Origin: Leptobrachium leishanense
Lineage: Eukaryota > Chordata > Amphibia > Anura > Megophryidae
DNA: 64,000 nt
Direction: 5' to 3'
NCBI GenBank assembly: GCA_009667805.1
Contig: CM019063.1
Coordinates: 356,028,942 to 356,092,941, forward strand
The notes below the pieces were generated by a model that searched no databases, was not told where the DNA came from, and saw only the letters and a list, made by a program, of their open reading frames with translations. This document shows, piece by piece, positions 55,080-64,000 of the stretch. The position numbers were made by a program, and so were the translations under genes. Numbering within the stretch: position 1 is the stretch's first letter; each line of letters opens with the position of its first letter.

Positions 55080-55620
55080 TAAAGATATACAGAACTCTGA
55101 TTCAACTCTGGTATAAAGATTAAAGATTTCCAGAACTCTGGTATAACCTAGTGAGACACCCTGATAGCTGGCAGCCAGTGACAAGACACAGATTACAATT
55201 CCCAGAAACCTCCTATAAATCAGTGAGATCCCCTGATGGGTGGCAGTGATAAGACACAAATTACAATTCGCAGAAATCTAATACAAGTCCGTGAGACCCC
55301 CTGATAGGACCCCAATAGCTGGCAACAGTGACAAGACACAGATTACAATTCGCAGAAATCTGCTAGAAGTATGTGGGACCCCCGATAGATGACAGTGAGA
55401 AGACACAGATTACAAGTCTCAGAAACCTCCTATAAATCAATGAGACCCCGTAATGGGTGGCAGTGACAAGACACAAATCACCTCAATTCCCAAATATTTT
55501 GTAGAAATTACTGAGTCCCCAAAATAGTTGCTGGGAGTGAGAACACAAAGATTACAACAATTCCCAGATATTTGGTAGAAATGAGACCCCCAGTAGATGA
55601 GACCCCCCCAGTAGCTGGTG
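55080..55620. repeat. Tandem repeat of about 70 bp
   Basis: Seven or so diverged units with AAGACACAGATTACAATTC and CAGAAACCTCCTATAAATCA. They lie between the TATA-like box and the candidate start codon of the hAT. Confidence 0.8.
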
Positions 55621-55708
55621 GTAGACTGGCCGTAAGAACACACACTAACACAAGATCAATCTCCTCTGAAATATCCTCTCAAACGCATGCAGAAGCGCTG
55701 TGTGAAGC

Positions 55709-55717
55709 CTTATATAG
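55709..55717 (-). promoter_or_regulatory. TATA-like box of a hAT element
   Basis: CTATATAAG on the minus strand, about 280 bases inside the hAT end at 55996. Position is suggestive; no start site is known. Confidence 0.4.
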
Positions 55718-55996
55718 TGTACTGCAGGACTTAACTCTGGGCAAATTTTGCCCAATCATGGGCTCACAATCAGGACTCTGAGCTGTGATTGGCATAGTCT
55801 TGAACCTGTCTTGCACCTGTGGTCAGGTGCAAGGCTGTAGCCAATTCCAAGCTTCAGGCCAGTGGAAAAGTGCATTGTGGTGCATTGCGGGCGAACACGC
55901 GGCGAACAGGCGGAAATGTTCGTAGTTCGCGAATATGCGAACAGGCTATGTTCGATACTAACTCCGAACCGATCAAACCGAACAGCTCATCCCTAG

Positions 55997-56350
55997 TTTC
56001 TATACATCCTACAAATCCGCCACTTCACGGGCAGGTTATGGGGACCTCCTAGGCACGATATTTGAAGGGATTTTTCGTTTTTATTCTTAACCTTCAGGTC
56101 ATGGAAAAGTCACTGTTCCTTTTAAAACTTTTTTGTTTTAACTTTTTTTCCTTGTTTCCTGTCCCCCAGGGCACTACCCGGACATATCTTGCATATATGC
56201 CCTCTTGGAGGGCACTCTAAAATTCGAACGTTCGAGTCCCATTAAATTGCAATGAGTTTGAATAGTGCTCGAATTCGAACTTTTTCAATTGTTTGAGTTC
56301 GAATGCGAACCGAACCGAACCGAACCCGGGGGGTGTTCGGCCCATCCCTA
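55997..56350 (+). mobile_element. Right end fragment of a hAT of the 57389-62466 family
   Basis: Contains TTTCTATACATCC, CCTAGGCACGATATTTGAA and TGCCCTCTTGGAGGGCACTC shared with 57480-57760 (inverse) and 62090-62345, and ends TTCGGCCCATCCCTA at 56350. Its left part was displaced by the hAT ending at 55996. Confidence 0.7.
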
Positions 56351-57388
56351 GTTATGAGTTGTGGACCCAGTATAATAGGGCTACCTGTATCAAAAGTAAT
56401 GGAGCAGTAAGATTCCAAACAGATATTATATGTGTCTTAGGTATATTCATAAGATCGAGGAGTGAATTCCTAGTATATTCTTAGATTCCATCAGAAGCCT
56501 TCACCTTATACATATAGATGGATTGATATAGCAACAAGGACACACAAGATTGTACATACACGTTTACTATAATAAAATCAAGGAATAAATACCCAAAGCA
56601 ACCTTGGATCACAATAAAGGGAATACTAATCAGGGAATGATTTAATATTAGGACAAATTGTTGCAACCAAATTGTTTACTAAGATACATATGAAGGGTTG
56701 TAATCAAATTCTTTAGTGAAACAGTATGTTGGAACCAGAATGATTGCCGCACGCCAGAAAACTACCAGTTTAGAAGTTAGAATCCTAATGATTGCCTACT
56801 AGTGTAAAAAACTTAAAACTGTGTCCATTTATCAGAGCAATTAATAGGACTTACACCTTGGACATATAAATTAATATGACAACAAATGTAGACGATTTCA
56901 TAGGAGGAAGTTATTTGAATAACTAGATGAAATTGGAGAGTTAATTCCCAGTGGAAAATATCACATTAAGAATGGAATAATTGTGTTTGCAATATGCAAT
57001 GATCAATATTGCATGACTAACTGTGAATTTTAAAAAAATAATAATAATAAATATATAGAATGACCATAATTCGGTGAACTCTTCACCTAAAATTGGGGCT
57101 AACCCTAGTTACTTCTAGTTGTTTGCAAATTAAGTGCAAAATTGTCTTAAACAAATCCTTTAGCACTGTTTTTTAATCTAATAAAGTGCAATTGACATTC
57201 ATCCATACGATAAAATATACTCCTACATATTCATGCCACATAAGATACAATTGTTCTAGTATAATGGTACCGCAGTAGAGGAGGGTGGTTTTAATCAACG
57301 TCCCTTTTGAATTGAAGAAGATTGGGACTACATAAGGGTTTGAATTGATATTTTACGAAATAATCCTATTGCATATACTTATAAGCAC
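56351..57388. other. No gene recognised
   Basis: AT-rich sequence between two hAT ends. No repeat or frame could be supported. Confidence 0.4.
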
Positions 57389-58439
57389 TAGGGATAAGCC
57401 GAACACCCCCCGAGTTCGGTTCGGGCCCGAACCCGAACTTCCCATATGTTCGGGTCCGAACCCGAACTCTAACTCCATGCAAGTCAATGGGGCTGAAAAT
57501 TCGGTATTTAGAGTGCCCTCCAAGAGGGCATATATGCTAGATATTTGCCATAAATGGTGTATAGGGGTCCGGGTAGTGCCCTGGGGGACAGGAAACAAGG
57601 ACAAAAAGTTAAAAAAAAAAACGTTTTTAAAAAGGGACAGTGAGTTTTCTTGACATAAGGGTTAAAAATAAAATCCAAAAATTCCTTCAAATATCGTGCC
57701 TAGGAGGTCCCCATAACCTGCCCGTGAAGTGGCGGATTTCTAGGATGTATAGAAACACTTAAAAACAAAAAAACGACGTTTCATATGACGGTAAATGCTT
57801 TTACTTTAATCTATCCATAAACAACTGCTTGGGGCGGCAGTCTGTATGAAAAGAGGAGACATTTTCGGACACGCAGAAAAAGTTTACTGATTTTTTTGGC
57901 TAAATTATTGTGAAACTTATGCAGGCTTTGGATGAAAGTAACAATAGGGGCTTCAAAATTGGTCCTTCAGCGTCCAACACTGCCGTCACACCATAACCCC
58001 TCTGAGGATATGAATCTGATATAGGCGTCAGTGGCAGTGCACCCAAATATTGTGCTTTTGGTGCCAGGCCTGCAAGTACTATCATACAGTAACCCCTCTG
58101 TGGTATCGTGGAAGAATGCAGGGGTGGACCATGTGGTCCAATATTGAAAAGATATGATTCTGGTCAAGGTGTCAGTGCACCCAGATATTGTGCTTTTGGT
58201 GCCAGGCCTGCAAGTGCCATCATAATACAGTAACACCTCTGTGGTATTGTGGAAGAGTGCAGGGTTTGACCCTGCGGTTAAAAAAAATTAAAAAGATATA
58301 AATCTCGCACAGGCATCAGTGCAGCCAAATATTCATGTGCAGCCTTCACACCGTAACCCTTTTGTGGTATTGTGGAAGAGTTCAGTGCTGGAGGTTTTGT
58401 GAATGCAGAAGAGGACATCCCCGATCTATTCCATTACTT

Positions 58440-58996
58440 CAGCATCAGGGAATTGATAGCTGCTGATCTAGGACTGATTCATTTTTATAAATGTCAGCCG
58501 GTCTACAGAGTCGGTGGACAGACGCACTCTTTTGTCTGTGACAAAACCTCCAGCGGCACTGAACGTCCTTTCGGAAAGCACGCTAGATGAAGGGCAACCT
58601 AGTAGCTGCATAGCATATTGGCTAAGTTCTGGCCAGTGATCCAATCTCAACACCCAGTAAGCCAGTGGATCATCTGCTGGAAAGGTATCCAAGTCTGCCC
58701 CTGCCCCTAGGTAGTCCTGCACCATATAGTGAAGACGCTGGCAATGGGTGCCTACATTTGATGTCCCTGGGTGTCGAGGACAAAAAAGATTAAAAATGCA
58801 TCAGTCAAGCGGCCCTGGCCTTCACCACTATTCCTCTGATCATCCACAGCCTCAGAAGCACGTGTGTCAGCACTTGTATAACACCTTTCCAGGCACTGGA
58901 AAATTACCAAGTGTCGCTTTAGAGCGTCAAGATTTTTCATCCTGTGCTCCCTCTGTGCGGGCAGGATGAGCTCTGCAACTTTACCCTTGTATCCTT
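58440..58996 (-). pseudogene. hAT transposase C-terminal part (hATC dimerization domain)
   Basis: On the minus strand YKGKVAELILPAQREHRMKN (58990-58930), the block that follows the usual LDPRYK of hAT proteins, is read first. After a frame change the dimerization domain follows at 58725-58468: DDPLAYWVLRLDHWPELSQ, SSSVLSERTFSAAGGFVTD and LSTDSVDRLTFIKMN. These are diagnostic of the hAT superfamily (ZBED-like). The catalytic region upstream is missing: the frame runs straight into the minisatellite at 58997. A stop near 58752 also separates the two parts. The gene is dead. Confidence 0.85.
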
Positions 58997-61215
58997 GAGG
59001 AGAAGGAGGTAGACGACGAGGAGGTGGTAGACGACGACGAGGAGGTGGTAGACGACGAGGAGGTGGTAGACGACGAGGAGGAGGTGGTAGACGACGACGA
59101 GGAGGTGGTAGACGACGACGAGGAGGTGGTGGTAGACGACGACGAGGAGGTGGTGGTAGACGACGACGAGGAGGTGGTGGTAGACGACGACGAGGAGGTG
59201 GTGGTAGACGACAACGAGGAGGTGGTGGTAGACGACGACGAGGAGGTGGTGGTAGACGACGACGAGGAGGTGGTGGTAGACGACGACGAGGAGGTGGTAG
59301 ACGACGAGGAGGTGGTAGACGACGAGGAGGTGGTAGACGACGAGGAGGTGGTAGACGACGAGGAGGTGGTAGACGAGGAGGAGGTGGTAGACGAGGAGGA
59401 GGTGGTAAACGACGAGGAGGTGGTAGACGACGACGAGGTGGTAGACGACGACGAGGTGGTAGACGACGACGAGGTGGTGGTAGACGACGACGAGGTGGTG
59501 GTAGACGACGACGAGGTTGTGGTAGACGACGACGAGGTGGTGGTAGACGACGAGAGAGGTGGTAGACGACGACGAGGAGGTGTAGACGACGACGAGAGGT
59601 AGACGACGAGGTGGTAGACGACGAGGAGGTGGTAGACGACGAGGAGGTGGTGGTAGACGACGAGGAGGTGGTAGACGACGAGGAGGTGGTAGACGAGGAG
59701 GAGGTGGTAAACGACGAGGAGGTGGTAGACGACAAGGAGGTGGTAGACGACGACGAGGTGGTGGTAGACGACGATGAGGTAGACGACGACGAGGAGTGTG
59801 GTAGACGACGAGGTAGACGACGAGGAGGTGGTAGACGACGACGAGGTGGTGGTAGACGACGACGAGGTGGTGGTAGACGACGACGAGGTGGTGGTAGACG
59901 ACGACGAGGTGGTGGTAGACGACGACGAGGTGGTGGTAGACGACGACGAGGTGGTGGTAGACGACGAGGAGGTGGTAGACGACGAGGAGGTGGTAGACGA
60001 CGACGAGTGGTAGACGACGACGAGGTGTGGTAGACGACGAGGAGGTGGTAGACGACGAGGAGGTGGTAGACGACGATGAGGTAGACGACGAGGTGGTGGT
60101 AGACGACGAGGTGGTGGTAGACGACAAGGAGGTGGTGGTGGTAGACGACAAGGAGGTGGTGGTAGACGACGAGGTGGTGGTAGACGACAAGGAGGTGGTG
60201 GTGGTAGACGACGAGGTGGTGGTAGACGACAAGGAGGTGGTGGTAGACGATGAGGAGGTGGTAGACGACGAGGCGGTGGTAGACGACAAGGAGGTGGTGG
60301 TGGTAGACGACGAGGTGGTGGTAGACGACAAGGAGGTGGTGGTAGACGATGAGGAGGTGGTAGACGACGAGGCGGTGGTAGACGACGAGGCGGAGGAGGT
60401 AGACGAGGAGGAGGTAGACGACGAGGAGGAGGTAGACGACGAGGAGGTGGTAGACGACGAGGAGGAGGTGGTGGTAGACGACGAGGAGGAGGTGGTAGAC
60501 GACGAGGAGGAGGTGGTGGTAGACGACGAGGAGGAGGTGGTAGACGACGAGGAGGTGGTAGACGACGACGACGACGACGAGGAGGAGGTAGACGACGAGG
60601 AGGAGGAGGAGGTGGTAGACGACGAGGTAGACGACGAGGAGGAGGAGGAGGTAGACGACGAGGAGGTAGACGACGAGGAGGTAGACGAGGAGGAGGAGGT
60701 AGACGACGAGGAGGTAGACGACGAGGAGGTAGACGAGGAGAAGGAGGAGGAGGAGGTAGATGAGGAGGAGGAGGTAGACGACGAGGAGGAGGAGGTAGAC
60801 GACGAGGAGGAGGAGGAGGTAGACGAGGAGGAGGAGGAGGAGGTAGACGAGGAGGAGGAGGAGGTAGACGACGAGGAGGAGGAGGAGGTAGACGACGAGG
60901 AGGAGGAGGAGGTAGACGACGACGAGGAGGAGGAGGTAGACGAGGAGGAGGTAGAGGAGGAGGAGGAGGAGGAGGAGGAGGTAGACGACGACGAGGAGGT
61001 AGACGAGGAGGAGGAGGAGGTAGACGAGGAGGAGGAGGAGGTAGACGAGGAGGAGGAGGAGGTAGACGAGGAGGAGGAGGTAGACGAGGAGGAGGAGGAG
61101 GAGGAGGAGGTAGACGAGGAGGAGGAGGTGGTAGACGAGGAGGAGGAGGTGGTAGACGAGGAGGAGGAGGAGGTAGACGAGGACGAGGACGAGGAGGAGG
61201 TAGACGATGAGGAGG
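58997..61215. repeat. 2.2-kb GGT/GGA/GAC minisatellite
   Basis: Units of 12-21 bp, all multiples of three, built from GAGGAGGTGGTAGACGACGA and variants. Composition drifts from left to right: GAGGTGGTAGACGAC (58997-59800), GGTGGTGGTAGACGACAAG (60080-60380), then GGAGGAGGAGGTAGACGAG (60400-61200). Almost all frames on both strands remain open, so predicted proteins of several hundred residues (acidic on the plus strand; Leu/Val-, Pro/Arg- or Ser/Thr-rich on the minus) are artefacts unless shown otherwise. Confidence 0.95.
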
Positions 61216-61832
61216 AGCGGCAAAACCGTCAGTATGAAAACCTTCTTTTGGGTTTAGAGACATACCTGCTTTTAAGACATTTAAGCCTGGTCTCAACACT
61301 GGTACCGTGTTGAGATAATAACTGTATTTGTCCCTGCAGATATGTCAATAACCCGTAGGAACAAGTAGATTGAGCAGTATCTGAATGGAGTCCATATTGA
61401 CGAGTGACGGGGGATGGGGACAAACATGGCTGACGGGGATCATGGAGATGGCTCAGGGATGAGTCATCTCCAGGAGGCCGGTCGGTCATTCTGGTCCACG
61501 CCCCTGTCCTTTTGATATGTAAATGTAATTACTGGGCAACCTGGCTTTCTGTTGTACAGCCAGGGGGCTACTGGGCGTGTGCGATTGTCTAATAAATTAA
61601 ACAATCCAGGAGCCACAACTCACTTGGCCACAGGATTTTCCATTTTGAAGCAGCGTGTTTTGTCTGATTCCTCCTGGGATAGAGAAGTACTTCGTGTCTT
61701 ATACCGAAAGAGCTAGATATAGCGTGTATTTTTATAGTGACGGATTTGTTTGTACTGGGCGCACTTTAATACTGAAGTGTACCTTTTTAGTGCACCAGGA
61801 CTTTATGCGCAAACACCAAACTTTCCATAACA
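61216..61832 (+). repeat. 615-bp LTR-like dispersed repeat, copy 2
   Basis: Nearly identical to 3161-3775 (about 3 percent different by eye). It starts exactly where the minisatellite ends and stops where the hAT right end begins. Confidence 0.6.
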
Positions 61833-62475
61833 ACTCTACCACAATACTTCAGAGGGGTTACGGTGTGAAGGCACTAGCTGGCACCAATTTTAAAGCACCT
61901 GTTGTTACTTTCATCCAAAGACTGCATAAGTTTCACCATAACTTAGCCAAAAAAAAAATCACTAAACTTGTTCTGCGTGTCCTAAAACATCTCTTTTCAT
62001 ACAGGCTGCCGCCAAAGCAGTTGTTTATTAATAGATTAAAGCAAAACCATTTACCGTTATTTGAAATGTCTTTGTTTTTTTTTTTAAATGTTTCTATACA
62101 TCTTACAAATCCGCCATTTCCCTGGCAGGTTATGGGGACCTCCTAGGCACGATATTTGAAGGACTTTTTCGTTCTTATTCTTAACCGTTATTTCATGGAA
62201 AAATTACTGTTCCTTTAAAAACGTTTTTTGTTTAAAAAAACTTTTTTTCCTTGTTTCCTGTCCCCCAGGGCACTACCTGGACCCCCATACACCTTTTATG
62301 GCCAATATCTTGCATATATGCCCTCTTGGAGGGCACTCTAAAAATCGAACGTTCGAGTCCCATTGACTTGCATGGAGTTCGAATCTTGCTCGCGTTCGAA
62401 TCCGAACTTTTTCAAATGTTAGTGTTCGAATGCGAACCGAACACGGGGGTGTTTGGCCCATCACTAGTCCTCTTG

Positions 62476-63072
62476 ACCCTCATGAACCTCAAGTTTCTCA
62501 GAACGGAGAGTGGCAAGACTGGTTAAACACAACAGAAGGGCAACAGTGCATCAAATTACTGCAGATCTTAATCAGGGATCCTCTCGATCTCTGAACACAC
62601 TGTTCGCCCTACACTGCATCGTATGAGATATGGAAGCCGAAGGCCTGTTCGAACACCTTTGCTGTCTGCCGTTAAGATAAAACGTCTCCAATTCGCACAG
62701 GAACACAAGGATGACAGTCGAGCATTGGAACAAAGTCATGTGGTCCGATGAATCACGTTTCCGTTTGCATCATGCAGATGGCAGAGTGAGAATTTGGCGA
62801 AACCGCATGAAAGCATGCACCCCACATGCATTTGTATAGCCCTTCAAGCTGGTGGGGGCAATGTTATGGTTTGGGGCCCTTTAATTCGTGTGGAACAACG
62901 TCTGAATAGCAAAACATACCAAAGTATCGTTGCTGATCAAGTTCATCCTATCATGTTGATGGCGTATCCCAATGGAGCGGGCTTCTTCAAACAAGACAAT
63001 GCGCCATGCCACGGTGCTTGTATTGTGCAGGAGTGGTTTCAAGAGCATGAGGGAGAATTTACCTTGCTTTAG
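62476..63072 (+). pseudogene. Tc1-like transposase remnant
   Basis: In changing frames I can read the second helix-turn-helix region (62510-62680), then TVEHWNKVMWSDESRFRLHH with the first catalytic aspartate (about 62720), GGGNVMVWGP, and FFKQDNAPCHGA with the second aspartate (about 62985). The DNAPCH form places it in a Tc1 family different from those at 1-820 and 33528-34565. There are several frameshifts and stops. The C-terminal end with the glutamate is missing; the sequence changes near 63073. Confidence 0.8.
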
Positions 63073-64000
63073 GTGACCTCCACAATCAGAATACAAAAAT
63101 GAGTAACGAGTACTTAATGAGTATCCATGTTCATCATGCGAAAATCCAGAATTCTTGCATAGACTGGTAAAGTGGAAAACATGAAAAGAGCCACATAGCG
63201 TAAAACTGTTATATTTAATGGAATGTAAAAGTCAAAAGTGAAACCACTCATAAAATAAGTGGCACAGCATAAGCAATATGTGTGCAAAAAACATTATTTT
63301 AAAAAATATGGGTAGTCACCACACGCAGAAAGTCCGATCATCCTGCCTGTATCCTCTGATGTACTGCACCTTCAGAACAGGGTGTCCTCGGATAAGCGTC
63401 TCCGTTCGAAGGATCGACTCCCAAAGATGTCAAGAAATGACCACCAGCTCGATGCGTTTCGTTTTACAACTTCATCAAGAGCTTGGGGGTCCATAGTGCG
63501 AATCCTTGTTAAATATTCCTGTCCAGTCATTACGAATTGAAAACACTGGGATCGTGGCCGGCGCACCGGAAATGGCGTAGCGCCTCTTAGAAATACCACA
63601 GAATAGCCGTCACCAAAACATGACGTTGTTATCCCGGAGCACCATTTTAATAATGGCCAAACCGTCAGACTGGTGCTGGCAAATTACATTGAAGTTTAAA
63701 AAACACATTTGAAGATATATTTAAAAATACCGGGTTGCAATCCACAGAATTAGAAACGTTAATGGCTTTCCATGCCTATAAAACAAACAACAGTTAGTAT
63801 AACTGTGTAAAATGCACATAAAGGATTAAATGAACCAGGGAGATAAAAAAAAACAGAAAAACTCCCAAGATACATAGTAAAAGAAAATAGCGTATAGGAG
63901 CCATGAAGGATAAAACAACCATATGAAGGACCACAGAAGGTAGGCCACTCTGGTAGGATATATTTTCACAATAATGAATTTATGTCGAAATCGACATTTA
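63073..64000. other. No coding region; PLE-type flank
   Basis: AT-rich sequence carrying a hammerhead-like motif on the minus strand at 63446-63483, probably the terminal region of another PLE that continues outside or is truncated. Confidence 0.4.
63446..63483 (-). ncRNA. Candidate hammerhead ribozyme 3 (decayed)
   Basis: Minus strand: stem I half AGCTC, core TTGATGA (C3 of the consensus replaced by T), stem II GTT-GTAA-AAC, core GAAA, minimal stem III CGCA, cleavage triplet ATC, stem I half GAGCT. Layout equals that of candidates 1 and 2; the C3 change should reduce activity. Confidence 0.5.

Larger units (their letters stand above)
54903..55996 (-). mobile_element. 5' end of another hAT, with promoter and transposase N-terminus
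   Basis: On the minus strand it starts TAGGGATGAGCTGTTCGGTT at 55996, has a TATA-like CTATATAAG at 55717-55709, a tandem repeat, then a reading frame from Met 55061. It is cut at 54910 by the hAT 48780-54902. The first 20 bases equal those at 48780, so the two belong to closely related families. Confidence 0.6.
57389..62466 (-). mobile_element. hAT element with about 600-bp inverted ends and transposase remnant
   Basis: It starts TAGGGATAAGCCGAACACCC and ends with the inverse of TAGTGATGGGCCAAACACCC. About 600 bases at each end are inverted copies of each other (57389-57990 and 61860-62466). Inside on the minus strand are the hAT transposase remnant, a 2.2-kb minisatellite and a 615-bp LTR-like insertion. 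The 8-bp flanks (ATAAGCAC and GTCCTCTT) do not match, so the ends may come from two copies. Confidence 0.65.

Noticed and set aside
54900..55259. hAT transposase N-terminus extended to 55259
   Set aside because: The extension reads into the 70-bp tandem array; the internal Met 55061 is the more plausible start, and even that is weak.
58981..61299. Pro/Arg-rich and Leu/Val-rich frames of 700-800 residues on the minus strand
   Set aside because: Same minisatellite artefact; only the last residues (YKGKVAELI and after) are real hAT coding remnant.
60027..61313. 428-residue acidic Asp/Glu/Val-rich open frame on the plus strand
   Set aside because: It consists of the codon-length minisatellite; all frames are open and no non-repeat domain is attached.
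57389..62466. Calling a TSD for this hAT
   Set aside because: The 8-bp flanks ATAAGCAC and GTCCTCTT do not match, so I did not claim a single insertion event.

Overview
The window is repeat-dominated vertebrate DNA in which I recognise no host protein-coding gene, rRNA or tRNA. The mix of elements fits an amphibian, most likely a frog: Tx1/L1-type and L2-type LINEs, a Gmr1-like Ty3/gypsy element, Penelope-like elements (PLEs), a DIRS/Ngaro fragment with an SGNH-hydrolase reading frame, Tc1/mariner, many hAT elements, and PIF- and piggyBac-type MITEs. A teleost is less likely but not excluded. This organism call is inference from TE content; no host marker is present. One 100-base assembly gap lies at 30568-30667.

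Layout. 1-1190: end of a Tc1 element inserted in a MITE (1191-1572). 2509-8228: an old L1 on the minus strand, split by two hATs with perfect 8-bp target-site duplications (TSDs), a PIF-type MITE nested in itself, and an LTR-like repeat. 9986-22613: a second copy of the first MITE, split by an 11.9-kb foldback hAT (10604-22494, TSD GATTACGC) that itself holds a nearly full-length L1 (11035-16766), a solo LTR with a nested small hAT, 57-bp minisatellite arms in inverted orientation, and a TTAA-type element. 22614-31090: LINE tail, piggyBac MITE in a third copy of the first MITE, a SINE, a DIRS/Ngaro fragment, an L1 fragment, a decayed Gmr1-like 5' end, and the gap. 31098-33050: CR1/L2/Rex1-type LINE. 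33170-34818: young Tc1 with one nonsense codon.

34952-41713: the best preserved element, a complete Gmr1-like LTR retrotransposon on the minus strand (1092-bp LTRs differing at about nine sites, tRNA-Leu-type primer site, polypurine tract, one 1540-codon frame). Its integrase precedes reverse transcriptase, and its capsid resembles the SCAN domain. 41719-54902: PLE material on both strands, including three candidate hammerhead ribozymes across the window, an L2 insertion, a TTAA element and a hAT. 54903-62466: hAT mosaic containing a 2.2-kb minisatellite that runs in frame into a hAT transposase remnant. 62470-64000: Tc1 remnant and PLE-type flank.

The window reads as layered insertions: TSDs and paired empty sites give the relative order for many of them. 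Almost all coding regions are broken; the Gmr1-like frame is the only long intact one.
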